Shown here one piece after another: positions 1-7,195 of a DNA stretch of 64,000 nt. Origin of the DNA: Paradesertivirga mongoliensis (GTDB lineage: Bacteria; Bacteroidota; Bacteroidia; Sphingobacteriales; Sphingobacteriaceae). The stretch lies in the NCBI RefSeq assembly GCF_024436395.1, contig NZ_JAFMZO010000002.1:1-64000 (forward strand), in the 5' to 3' direction. Within the stretch, counting starts at the first letter, position 1; every line of letters starts with the position of its first letter. A model generated the notes under the pieces. That model was not told the origin of the DNA, did not search any database, and was given only the letters and a program-made list of their open reading frames with translations. A program made the position numbers and the translations under genes.

Positions 1-123
1 TGAGTTCGAAGAAACTTTTATATATTCGAAGAGAACATCTGACACTTTTTAAAACCTATTAACTGTCAGATCAAGTTGTGGCTATTACATATAAACGGTT
101 GGGATATCCTGGCATCTATTAAC

Positions 124-750
124 TTAAGCAGATGATCTGCTATTATCGACAATAGTGCGGAATGTAAGATTAACTCTTGGTTTGTTAACCATTTTGGTAG
201 GTGGCAGCCGATGTAACCAATTGCTCTGTGTTGGGCCCTTCATCACCAACAGGCTCCCATGTTCCAAAATCAACGAAATGGTTTCTTTAGTTTGTTTATG
301 CTTAAATGCGAACTTTCTTTCTGCACCAAAAGACAATGAGCCAATTGCCCCATTTCTCTTTAAATCTTTTTCGCCATCGCTGTGCCAGGCCATTCCTTCG
401 TCGCCGCTATGGTATAAATTAAGAAGACAAGAGTTGAAAGTTTCACTTGTTGCCTGTTCGATTAACGTTTTGAGTTCGAGCAATTCATTTGTCCAGGCTA
501 AAGCTCTTTTGGTGGTGTTGGAATAGGTGTATTCAAATTCAGAATCACCATACCAGGCTACTTTCCTTTTAGTAATAATCGACTTGCCGAAAATTATAGC
601 CTCATCGTTTTTCCAATCGATAGAATGCAGTAAGGATTCGTAATACCAATTTGCATCAGAAGCTGAGACAACTTTCCCATAATAATTTACTATCCCGTCC
701 TTCGGAAGCAAGTTTCGCAAAAAATTTGGTTCGTTATTAAAAAGATCCAC
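124..750 (-). CDS. AlkB-like 2-oxoglutarate/Fe(II) dioxygenase
   Basis: The 208-residue protein carries the AlkB iron and 2-oxoglutarate signature: His123-x-Asp125, distal His180, and Arg192 with Arg198 in the closing strand. Family members oxidatively remove alkyl groups from DNA or RNA bases in the cytoplasm. The size fits the short bacterial/ALKBH2-3-like type. The only available start is GTG at 748-750, preceded by a GGA-containing stretch. It stands alone, followed downstream by no recognised gene before the window edge. The substrate (DNA, RNA or other) cannot be told from sequence. Confidence 0.9.
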   Translation of the reverse strand: MDLFNNEPNFLRNLLPKDGIVNYYGKVVSASDANWYYESLLHSIDWKNDEAIIFGKSIITKRKVAWYGDSEFEYTYSNTTKRALAWTNELLELKTLIEQATSETFNSCLLNLYHSGDEGMAWHSDGEKDLKRNGAIGSLSFGAERKFAFKHKQTKETISLILEHGSLLVMKGPTQSNWLHRLPPTKMVNKPRVNLTFRTIVDNSRSSA

Positions 751-797
751 TTCCGAGTGTGTTTATTTCAATGTCACGATAGCGACTGAACGTAGAA

Positions 798-1190
798 TTA
801 ATAATTTGAAGTTTGGTTTTCGTCTATCTCCCGGGTCAATTTTGTAAAACCAATCACTTCTCCATTATCATCATGCAGAGCTGTAATAAGGATGCTACCC
901 CAAAATATGGATCCTCCTTTTTTTAAGCGCCTTCCGATATGTCTTGCTCGTCCCTCCTTTTTTGCCTGTTCTATCAATTGCTCCGGAAGGCCAGCTTGCC
1001 TGTCTTGCGGCATATAAAAAAGTCTGAAGTTCTGCCCGAGTATTTCTTCCTCCTTATAACCCTTAATCATTTCAGCCCCTTTATTCCAGGTTAAAATAGT
1101 TCCATCAATGTCTAATAAAATAATTGCATAATCCTGAATCTCAGCAATCATTTGTTGATGAAGTTTTTCGAGTACTTCTCTTTTCTTCAT
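798..1190 (-). CDS. Single PAS-domain protein
   Basis: The protein is essentially one PAS/PAC fold of about 130 residues: an N-terminal helix, then the PAS core (ILLDIDGTILTWNKGAE, the conserved WNKGAE turn) and a PAC-like tail ending in GFTKLTREI. No kinase, HTH or cyclase output domain follows, so it is a stand-alone sensor or a partner for another protein. I chose the ATG at 1190; an upstream in-frame ATG at 1247 would add 19 residues not typical of PAS proteins. Ligand is unknown. Confidence 0.8.
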   Translation of the reverse strand: MKKREVLEKLHQQMIAEIQDYAIILLDIDGTILTWNKGAEMIKGYKEEEILGQNFRLFYMPQDRQAGLPEQLIEQAKKEGRARHIGRRLKKGGSIFWGSILITALHDDNGEVIGFTKLTREIDENQTSNY

Positions 1191-1265
1191 AACCGCAAAG
1201 GTAACATTATACCAGGCGGAAAAAGCGACCAATTTATTGTAAAACAATTGATACGTTTTCCGCAG

Positions 1266-1772
1266 TTATTTCTGTTTTTCTAACACCCGGATTAACTCTT
1301 CAACTCCCAGTCTTGTGCCATTAAAATAACTTCCATTTCGAAACTCGGGAAACATTAAGTCGTCAAGCACTCTTTTCGTGTCCATGTCGGTTAGCGACTT
1401 TTCGACCCCCAGGCCATTGGTTATTCTTACCCGTTGCAGCGAAGGAGAGATTCCTATTAAAACCCCGTTATCCTTCCCTTCTTTCTTACCAACTTGCCAG
1501 GCTCCGGCTAATCGAAGAATATATGAATTGAAGCCCTCTAATGTCGTCATCGTGCTATCAAGGCTCAGGATTTTAATTTCCATAGATGTTCTCTTTTCAA
1601 ACGTGCGGATTATGGAATCTAACACTTTCTCTTCTGCTGAGGAATAGATGTTGGAGAAATCGCTGACACTGCCGGTCGGCTTCGGAAAAACTATCGCAGC
1701 TGGCTTTTCGGACTGGCCGCATGCAGAGTTGAGGATAAGGAAAAGAAAAATTAGTTTTATCGCAAATTTCAT
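1266..1772 (-). CDS. TPM-domain lipoprotein (YgcG family)
   Basis: This 168-residue protein has a hydrophobic N-terminus with a lipobox (LNSAC, Cys18), followed by a TPM domain starting near residue 35 (VSDFSNIYSSAEEKVLD) and containing the typical GVLIGISPSLQRVRI strand. TPM-domain proteins are envelope proteins; some were reported to have phosphatase activity and others are linked to photosystem or membrane-protein quality control. There is no C-terminal membrane segment, so this is a short lipid-anchored form facing the periplasm. Its role here is unknown. Confidence 0.8.
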   Translation of the reverse strand: MKFAIKLIFLFLILNSACGQSEKPAAIVFPKPTGSVSDFSNIYSSAEEKVLDSIIRTFEKRTSMEIKILSLDSTMTTLEGFNSYILRLAGAWQVGKKEGKDNGVLIGISPSLQRVRITNGLGVEKSLTDMDTKRVLDDLMFPEFRNGSYFNGTRLGVEELIRVLEKQK

Positions 1773-2022
1773 ATCAGCGAAGGTGCAAATTTTTGGTCAG
1801 AAAGAATATTTAGCCATTTAAAGATGTTTAAAATACGGCCTTATTTCTATGACACTAACATTGGCTAATTTGAATGAGTTTCGAGCGGAAAAAGCGCAGC
1901 AAAATGCCCGCAGATGGAAAGGGTTCGTAAATGATGTTTCGTATGAAATCGACTACAGCGAACCGACATCGAAGAAGTGTAGGTTAGTTGCCTTATTAAA
2001 TAAGCAGAATATAGCTTTGAGC

Positions 2023-2052
2023 AAAGCGCTGGAGAATTTCCAGCGCTTTTTT
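2023..2052 (+). terminator. Strong intrinsic terminator, plus-strand orientation
   Basis: An 11-bp perfect stem (AAAGCGCTGGA at 2023-2033, TCCAGCGCTTT at 2039-2049, 5-nt loop) runs into six T residues on the plus strand. It sits just beyond the stop of the minus-strand J-KTSC gene, so it may act for both directions, but the T tract favours plus-strand transcription. No convincing plus-strand gene lies upstream. Confidence 0.75.
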
Positions 2053-2056
2053 ATAT

Positions 2057-2503
2057 TTAGGCAGCAACCAGCTTACTGGTACTCCGATAAACATATGCAT
2101 TATATATATGTCTTCGGGCAAATCTTCCGGGTGAATCAGCGTTAACAAGCTTTACATACACAGCTTTTGGCACATCAAAATATTCGTACTCACTTCCATC
2201 CATAAAGCTGATCTTTAGTATCTGAGATTTATACTCAAAATCGGCTATCGCTGATGTGGTGGTGGTTAATGTATACTCGGCGAAAGTCTGACTGCGAGTT
2301 TCGGGAGCTATACTCACCAAAAAATGATACGCTTCAATAATGGCCTTACTTTTTTCTTCGGCTTCCAGTTTGCTTGCTTCACTATCCTGGAACTTGTCTG
2401 GGTGCCAGTTTTTCATCATACTGCGGTAACTGTTTTTTAGTTCCAGTAAACTTGCAGCTTCGTTTACCTCTAACAACTTCCTGAACTCAACTATTTTTTT
2501 CAT
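2057..2503 (-). CDS. J-domain protein with C-terminal KTSC domain
   Basis: The N-terminal 70 residues form a J domain with the diagnostic His34-Pro35-Asp36, which stimulates DnaK ATPase. Residues about 85-140 form a KTSC domain (SQILKISFMDGSEYEYFDVP and a GRFARRHIYNAYVYR stretch), named after a lysyl-tRNA-synthetase-associated module and often seen in phage or stress proteins. At 148 residues it lacks the Gly/Phe-rich, zinc and substrate-binding parts of DnaJ, so it is a specialised co-chaperone. Its stop lies directly beside the hairpin at 2023-2052. Confidence 0.88.
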   Translation of the reverse strand: MKKIVEFRKLLEVNEAASLLELKNSYRSMMKNWHPDKFQDSEASKLEAEEKSKAIIEAYHFLVSIAPETRSQTFAEYTLTTTTSAIADFEYKSQILKISFMDGSEYEYFDVPKAVYVKLVNADSPGRFARRHIYNAYVYRSTSKLVAA

Positions 2504-2693
2504 CTATGTATCTTTAATTCAACGAAGCCCTGGCTTTTTTGAAAATAATTCGACAAAGGTACGGCTTTCCGGGTTATAAAAGTCCTGTTCTTCAGATTTA
2601 GGGCATTTCCTCATCTGAGTGGAAGCTTTAAAACTTCTGCACTTACTAAAATCCTTCCAGTTTTATCGTCCTATCTATTAACTTTACCTCTTT

Positions 2694-3293
2694 ATGGAGA
2701 ACCAGGATAAAAAAAGAGAGTTGATTATTGAAACAGCTGTAAAACGCTTTGCACATTTCGGATTGGCAAAAACGACGATGACCGATATAGCCTCTGATTT
2801 ATCACTTTCCAAAGCCTTACTCTATTACTATTTTCCAGATAAAATAAGCTTGTATGCTGCCGTGCTCGAGAGCATCATCCGTGAAATGAGCGACAGTCTT
2901 AATAAAAGCATCGCCAAGATAAAGGAGAGTCAGAAAGCCTTATTCTTTTACCTCACTAAAAGACATGAGTACATTTTAAAGTACCATAATATCCTGGATT
3001 ATATTCGCATGTCGGGTACAGAACTTCCCGTAAGTGTGCAAACCATTTTGCTACAAGCCCGTGCTGCCGAACAGAAATTACTTTCTTCCATCATCCAAAT
3101 TGGAGTGGATTCGGGCGAGCTTCAGGTTGCCGAAGTAGACGAGGCTTCTGCGCTCTTGCTCGATGCACTGATGGGTATGAGAGCGGTTGCCCTACAAAAC
3201 AAACAACCGTTTCAGCTTCAACGGCAGCAATTTGAAGCTCTCTTAGTCCGCCAAAAACAATTGGGTGAGATCTTTCTGAAAGGGCTTAAATAA
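2694..3293 (+). CDS. TetR/AcrR-family repressor
   Basis: A 199-residue regulator with a TetR HTH at residues about 8-52 (TTMTDIASDLSLSKALLYYYFPDK) and a helical ligand domain. It closely resembles the next gene (shared segments KRFAHFG / ARFAHFG, YYYFPDKISL), so the two are tandem paralogues. A degenerate -7 box (TAACTTTA) precedes the ATG. It is the first of three TetR genes ahead of an RND pump; it may be transcribed separately because a 184-nt gap with another promoter follows. Confidence 0.9.
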   Translation: MENQDKKRELIIETAVKRFAHFGLAKTTMTDIASDLSLSKALLYYYFPDKISLYAAVLESIIREMSDSLNKSIAKIKESQKALFFYLTKRHEYILKYHNILDYIRMSGTELPVSVQTILLQARAAEQKLLSSIIQIGVDSGELQVAEVDEASALLLDALMGMRAVALQNKQPFQLQRQQFEALLVRQKQLGEIFLKGLK

Positions 3294-3420
3294 CAGGCCA
3301 GTTTCAACGACTATCGCAGCAATACCGTTCCAACAATACCACTCCTGTCAAGCTATTGTAACTAATTTGATAAAACTCAACTTTTTCATGCTCGGGCTTG
3401 CGGGTTAATTCCTCTTATTG

Positions 3421-3451
3421 TACTTTTGACTATTATATTAAAATAGTCAAA
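3421..3451 (+). promoter_or_regulatory. Promoter with overlapping TetR-type operator
   Basis: TACTTTTG at 3421-3428 matches the Bacteroidota -7 consensus TAnnTTTG exactly. It overlaps a perfect inverted repeat with 10-bp arms, TTTGACTATT (3425-3434) and AATAGTCAAA (3442-3451), spacer 7. A regulator bound there would cover the -7 box and start site, as expected for autorepression by the TetR gene that starts at 3478. Confidence 0.65.
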
Positions 3452-3477
3452 TAGTTAAAAGGTAAGGAGATATTAAT

Positions 3478-4104
3478 TTGATCGTTGCAGACAAGAAGCG
3501 GGAGTTGATTTTGGAGAAGGCGGTAGCACGGTTTGCTCATTTTGGAATTCATAAAACCACAATGAATGAAATTGCGGATGATCTGTCGATGTCTAAACCA
3601 TCCGTTTATTATTATTTCCCGGATAAGATCAGCCTGATAGTAGCGGTAATTGAGCGAATATTCGGCGAGTATGTTGAGAAACTTGCGGTTTTACTGGATA
3701 AGGCCACTGGTGTTGAAGAAGCGATTTTTTCAATGCTAGAACTTAGAAGAGAGTTTTATCAGAAATACTTCATGCTGCACCTGGGCGACAATCCGCACGA
3801 TACGCCTTTCGCCAACGCAGACATTAAGGAGTCAATAGTAAATATCAGAGCAAGCGAAGTATTGCTCTTACAACAGGTCCTGGAGCGTGCGATTAAGCAG
3901 GAGAAAATAAAATCTGCCGATGCAGCGCATACCGCAGAACTTTTCATGGATACGCTTTCAGGAATCAGCGTGTGTGTTATGGCCAAACAAGCACGTCAGC
4001 CTATGCCCGATCAAAAGGGATTTGACGAAGTGCTTTCTAAGCAGAAAGAAGTCACACACTTATTTTTAAAAGGACTAACCCGGGATGATGGAACCGCGAA
4101 TTGA
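3478..4104 (+). CDS. TetR/AcrR-family repressor, probable local pump regulator
   Basis: A 208-residue TetR protein, HTH at about residues 10-55 (TTMNEIADDLSMSKPSVYYYF). The start is TTG at 3478 behind a GGTAAGGAGA ribosome site; the next ATG would delete half the HTH, and the TTG start aligns with the N-terminus of the paralogue at 2694. It overlaps the following TetR gene by 20 nt and sits behind a promoter containing a perfect dyad, so it probably heads the efflux operon and represses it until a toxic ligand binds. Confidence 0.88.
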   Translation: MIVADKKRELILEKAVARFAHFGIHKTTMNEIADDLSMSKPSVYYYFPDKISLIVAVIERIFGEYVEKLAVLLDKATGVEEAIFSMLELRREFYQKYFMLHLGDNPHDTPFANADIKESIVNIRASEVLLLQQVLERAIKQEKIKSADAAHTAELFMDTLSGISVCVMAKQARQPMPDQKGFDEVLSKQKEVTHLFLKGLTRDDGTAN

Positions 4105-4702
4105 GGAGACCGCAGAGAAGCTATTTTTTACCTACGGATTAAAAAGCGTATCGATGGATGACATTGCCAGGGAAGCGGGTGTGTCGAAAAAAACGATCTA
4201 CCTGTACTTTAGGGATAAAAACACTGTAGTACTTAGCATTATCAGCAAGCTGGTTGCACAGCAGGAAGATCTGCTTAAACAAAGTTTAAAAACATCTGAG
4301 AATGCAATCCATGAAGTAATACTTATGGCTGAAAACGTGCAGACCCTAATGGGGAAACTGCGCCCGGTGATGCTGTATGACCTGCATAAGTATTTTCCGG
4401 AGTCGTGGAAACTTATTAAACAGTTCAAAGAGAAGAGCCTTAAAAATGCCTTTATACAGAATCTTGAAAAAGGAATATCGGAGGGTCTTTTTAGAAAGGA
4501 TCTTGATTTTGAAATCATCAGTCAGTTTGAGCTGATGCAATTCGACTCGTTTTTTAACTCGGATAGTTATCCGGCCGGCCAGTTTAAATCCCAAGCCGTC
4601 ATCAGCCAGATCACCCGGCTTTTCCTTTACGGAGTTGGGAGTGCAGAAGGACAAGTAGTAATTAAAAAATACTTTGAGAATCAAAACAATGAATATAACT
4701 AA
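4085..4702 (+). CDS. TetR/AcrR-family regulator linked to RND efflux
   Basis: A 205-residue protein with an N-terminal TetR HTH (SMDDIAREAGVSKKTIYLYF). It belongs to a different TetR subgroup from the two upstream genes. This subgroup is the one usually found directly before TolC-adaptor-RND operons in Bacteroidota. The start (ATG at 4085, second ATG at 4088) lies inside the upstream gene, and its end overlaps the outer-membrane factor gene by 14 nt, so it is translationally coupled on both sides. Confidence 0.9.
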   Translation: MMEPRIEETAEKLFFTYGLKSVSMDDIAREAGVSKKTIYLYFRDKNTVVLSIISKLVAQQEDLLKQSLKTSENAIHEVILMAENVQTLMGKLRPVMLYDLHKYFPESWKLIKQFKEKSLKNAFIQNLEKGISEGLFRKDLDFEIISQFELMQFDSFFNSDSYPAGQFKSQAVISQITRLFLYGVGSAEGQVVIKKYFENQNNEYN

Positions 4703-6026
4703 TAGAACAATAGCAATAACACTGTCGCTTTTGCTGGTACTGAGTGGTGTCGGCTCAACAGCACAGACGGTAAATCTGACATTGAAAGAGGCGTTAAATT
4801 ATGCGCTCAAAAACAATGCAAATATTAACAAGGCAAGGCTTGAGGTAATTAACGGCCAACTCGAAACGGACGAAATCCGCGCCAGAGCATTGCCGCAAGT
4901 GAATGGTTCGGCTACACTTACCGACCAGCTGATTATTCCGCAACTGGTGGTTGGCGATCAGACCTTCAAAATGGGCAGGCAGTGGAACGGAAACGCCGGA
5001 GTAAATTTCAGTCAGCAACTCTTTAATCAACAGGTTTTCACCGGATTGAAAGCGGCCAAAGCAGGCGAAACTTTCTATAATCTTAGCGCCGAACTGACTG
5101 AAGAAAATGTATTACAGCAAGCTGCCTCAGCCTATTATCAGGTACTGGTAACCCGCGAGCAGCTAAAAACCATAGACGCGAATATTACTTCCATCAGCAA
5201 GATTGAAAGGACCGTAGCCGACCAGTTTAAAAACGGCCTGGCCAAACGTATAGATCTCGACCGGGTGCGGGTTAACCTTACTAATATAAAAACCCAGCGG
5301 GAACAGATCGCAAATGCTATCATCCAGCAGGAAAACCTTTTGAAATTTTATATCGGCATGCCAGTTGAAACAGAGATAGTTATCCCGGCAACGGAATTAA
5401 ATACTATTTCTGCAGATGCCCAAAAGCTCTCTGAAGATTTTAAGGTAGAAAACCTGACCCAATACGAGCTTCTGGAAAAACAAAAAGAGCTGCTGGGTTA
5501 TCAAAAGAAAGCCGCACAGGCAGAGTACTACCCTTCTCTGGCGCTGACGGGTAACTATGGTTATACCAGCACCAGCGATAAGTTTGATATTTTAAAAGGC
5601 TCGGGATCTACGGCAACTAAATATGATGCCTCGGCTATTGGTTTGTCGCTCAGTATTCCAATTTTTGATGGCAACGCAAGGAAATCCAGAGTAAAACAGG
5701 CTGAGAACGAGATTCAGCAGCTAGAAGAGGACATCAAGAACACTACAAACTCGCTTACTCTGGCTCACCGCAACGCTAACCTTGCAATTCGCAACAGCAT
5801 TAACACTATTAGCGCTCAACGCGAGAACGTGACGCTGGCGAAGCAGGTTTACAGCAGCACTCAGAACAATTACAATAACGGTTTGGCTACATTAACCGAT
5901 TTGCTAAATGCAGAGACTTCGTTAATCGATGCGCAGAACAGCTACACCCAGGCCTTGCTAAACTATAAGCTGGCCGAAATCCAATTAATTCAATCTAACG
6001 GAAATATAAAATCGCTATTAAACTAA
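4689..6026 (+). CDS. TolC-family outer-membrane efflux factor
   Basis: A 445-residue protein with a Sec signal peptide (cleavage after SGVGSTAQ region) and the two OEP repeats of TolC proteins: LKEALNYALKNNANINKARL at the start and the second-half motif LATLTDLLNAETSLIDAQNSY. It forms the trimeric outer-membrane and periplasmic exit duct. I take the ATG at 4689 rather than 4674 because it gives a normal signal peptide. The gene overlaps the TetR gene before it and is 4 nt from the adaptor gene. Confidence 0.93.
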   Translation: MNITNRTIAITLSLLLVLSGVGSTAQTVNLTLKEALNYALKNNANINKARLEVINGQLETDEIRARALPQVNGSATLTDQLIIPQLVVGDQTFKMGRQWNGNAGVNFSQQLFNQQVFTGLKAAKAGETFYNLSAELTEENVLQQAASAYYQVLVTREQLKTIDANITSISKIERTVADQFKNGLAKRIDLDRVRVNLTNIKTQREQIANAIIQQENLLKFYIGMPVETEIVIPATELNTISADAQKLSEDFKVENLTQYELLEKQKELLGYQKKAAQAEYYPSLALTGNYGYTSTSDKFDILKGSGSTATKYDASAIGLSLSIPIFDGNARKSRVKQAENEIQQLEEDIKNTTNSLTLAHRNANLAIRNSINTISAQRENVTLAKQVYSSTQNNYNNGLATLTDLLNAETSLIDAQNSYTQALLNYKLAEIQLIQSNGNIKSLLN

Positions 6027-6030
6027 CAAA

Positions 6031-7095
6031 ATGAAGAAAAGAGGAATCATAACCATATTAGCAGTCGTCGCTGTCTTGTTTTCGATTGCATGGGTACTAA
6101 AAAACAATAAAAAGAAAAACGCCGAGACCACCGCTGTGGTGGCATCTGGCAACTCGGGGGCTGTGGCGGTGAATACCGAAAAGGTAACTAAATCGGAGGT
6201 TAATCTGGATTTCAGTTCGAACGGAACGTTTATTGCGAACCAGGACCTGACACTTTCGGCCGAAAACTCCGGTCGTGTGACCCGTATTTTAGTAGATGAA
6301 GGTTCACGTGTAAGTAAAGGCCAGGTGGTAGCACGTATTGACGCCGACTTGTTGAACGTTGATGTGGAGACAGCACGTGCCAATTACCAAACTGCCGTAC
6401 GTGATTTGGAACGCTACGAAAGTTCATTTAAAACAGGCGGGGTAACCCAGCAGCAGTTAGACAATGCCCGCCTTAATGTACGCACGTCGAAAGCACGTCT
6501 ATCGTCTGCCAGTATCAAATCTGGTGATGCCAATATTAAAGCGCCTATTTCCGGAATTGTCAATAAGCGTTTCATTGAGCAGGGTTCTTTTGTTAATCCC
6601 GGAATGCAATTGTTTGAGATAGTTGATGTTTCTAAACTAAAACTTAAGGTAACGGCGAATGAGACCCAGGTAGTCAACCTGAAAGTTGGCGACCGCGTGG
6701 CAATTAAGTCTAACGTTTTTCCTAATAGCTCATTTAGCGGAAGGGTAAGTTTTATTGCTCCGAAGGCAGATAACAGCCTTAACTTCCCGGTTGAGGTACA
6801 GGTAAGCAATAACGCTGGCAACCAGCTTAAGGCAGGAATGTACGGTACGGCAGTATTCGATTTCCCGAAACAAAATGCATCCCTTACTATTCCGAGAACC
6901 GCTTTTGTAGGCAGCGTAAACAGCAATAAAATCTACGTTCTTGAAGGAAATAAAGCAATCGAACGGCAAGTTACTGCTGGTAGAACATTTGGCTCCCGCG
7001 TAGAGATTCTGGACGGATTAAAAGAAGGTGAAACGGTAATTACCAGCGGCCAGATCAACTTAGTTGATGGTACGGAGGTGATGGCGGTAAAATAA
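6031..7095 (+). CDS. RND efflux periplasmic adaptor (HlyD/MFP family)
   Basis: A 354-residue membrane fusion protein: one N-terminal membrane anchor (residues 5-23), a split biotinyl-lipoyl domain (ILVDEGSRVSKGQVVARID and IKAPISGIVNKRFIEQGSFV), an alpha-hairpin between them, a beta-barrel and a C-terminal membrane-proximal domain (LKEGETVITSGQINLVDGT). It bridges the inner-membrane pump and the outer-membrane factor. Part of the operon 3478-10369. Confidence 0.94.
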   Translation: MKKRGIITILAVVAVLFSIAWVLKNNKKKNAETTAVVASGNSGAVAVNTEKVTKSEVNLDFSSNGTFIANQDLTLSAENSGRVTRILVDEGSRVSKGQVVARIDADLLNVDVETARANYQTAVRDLERYESSFKTGGVTQQQLDNARLNVRTSKARLSSASIKSGDANIKAPISGIVNKRFIEQGSFVNPGMQLFEIVDVSKLKLKVTANETQVVNLKVGDRVAIKSNVFPNSSFSGRVSFIAPKADNSLNFPVEVQVSNNAGNQLKAGMYGTAVFDFPKQNASLTIPRTAFVGSVNSNKIYVLEGNKAIERQVTAGRTFGSRVEILDGLKEGETVITSGQINLVDGTEVMAVK

Positions 7096-7195
7096 GAGAC
7101 AAGAAAAAAGAAGGCCAGAGTCAGGAGATTGGGCGCAGAAACGTAATGCGAATCGCGTCTCAAATCTCACATCTCCTATCTAAAATCTAAATAAA
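7096..7195 (+). other. Intergenic linker between adaptor and pump genes
   Basis: This 100-nt gap breaks an otherwise tight operon. It is dominated by short direct repeats of the type ATCTCACATCTCCTATCTAAAATCT and an A/G-rich first half. It looks like a dispersed intergenic repeat rather than a promoter: no TAnnTTTG box or terminator hairpin is visible. Confidence 0.35.

Noticed and set aside
1..123. Dyad TCTGACA (38-44) / TGTCAGA (64-70) at the left edge
   Set aside because: Short arms, 19-nt loop and no T tract; too weak to call a terminator or operator.
1849..2145. 98-codon plus-strand frame between the TPM and J-KTSC genes
   Set aside because: It runs straight through the terminator hairpin and 90 nt into the opposite-strand J-KTSC gene, matches no family, and has no ribosome site.
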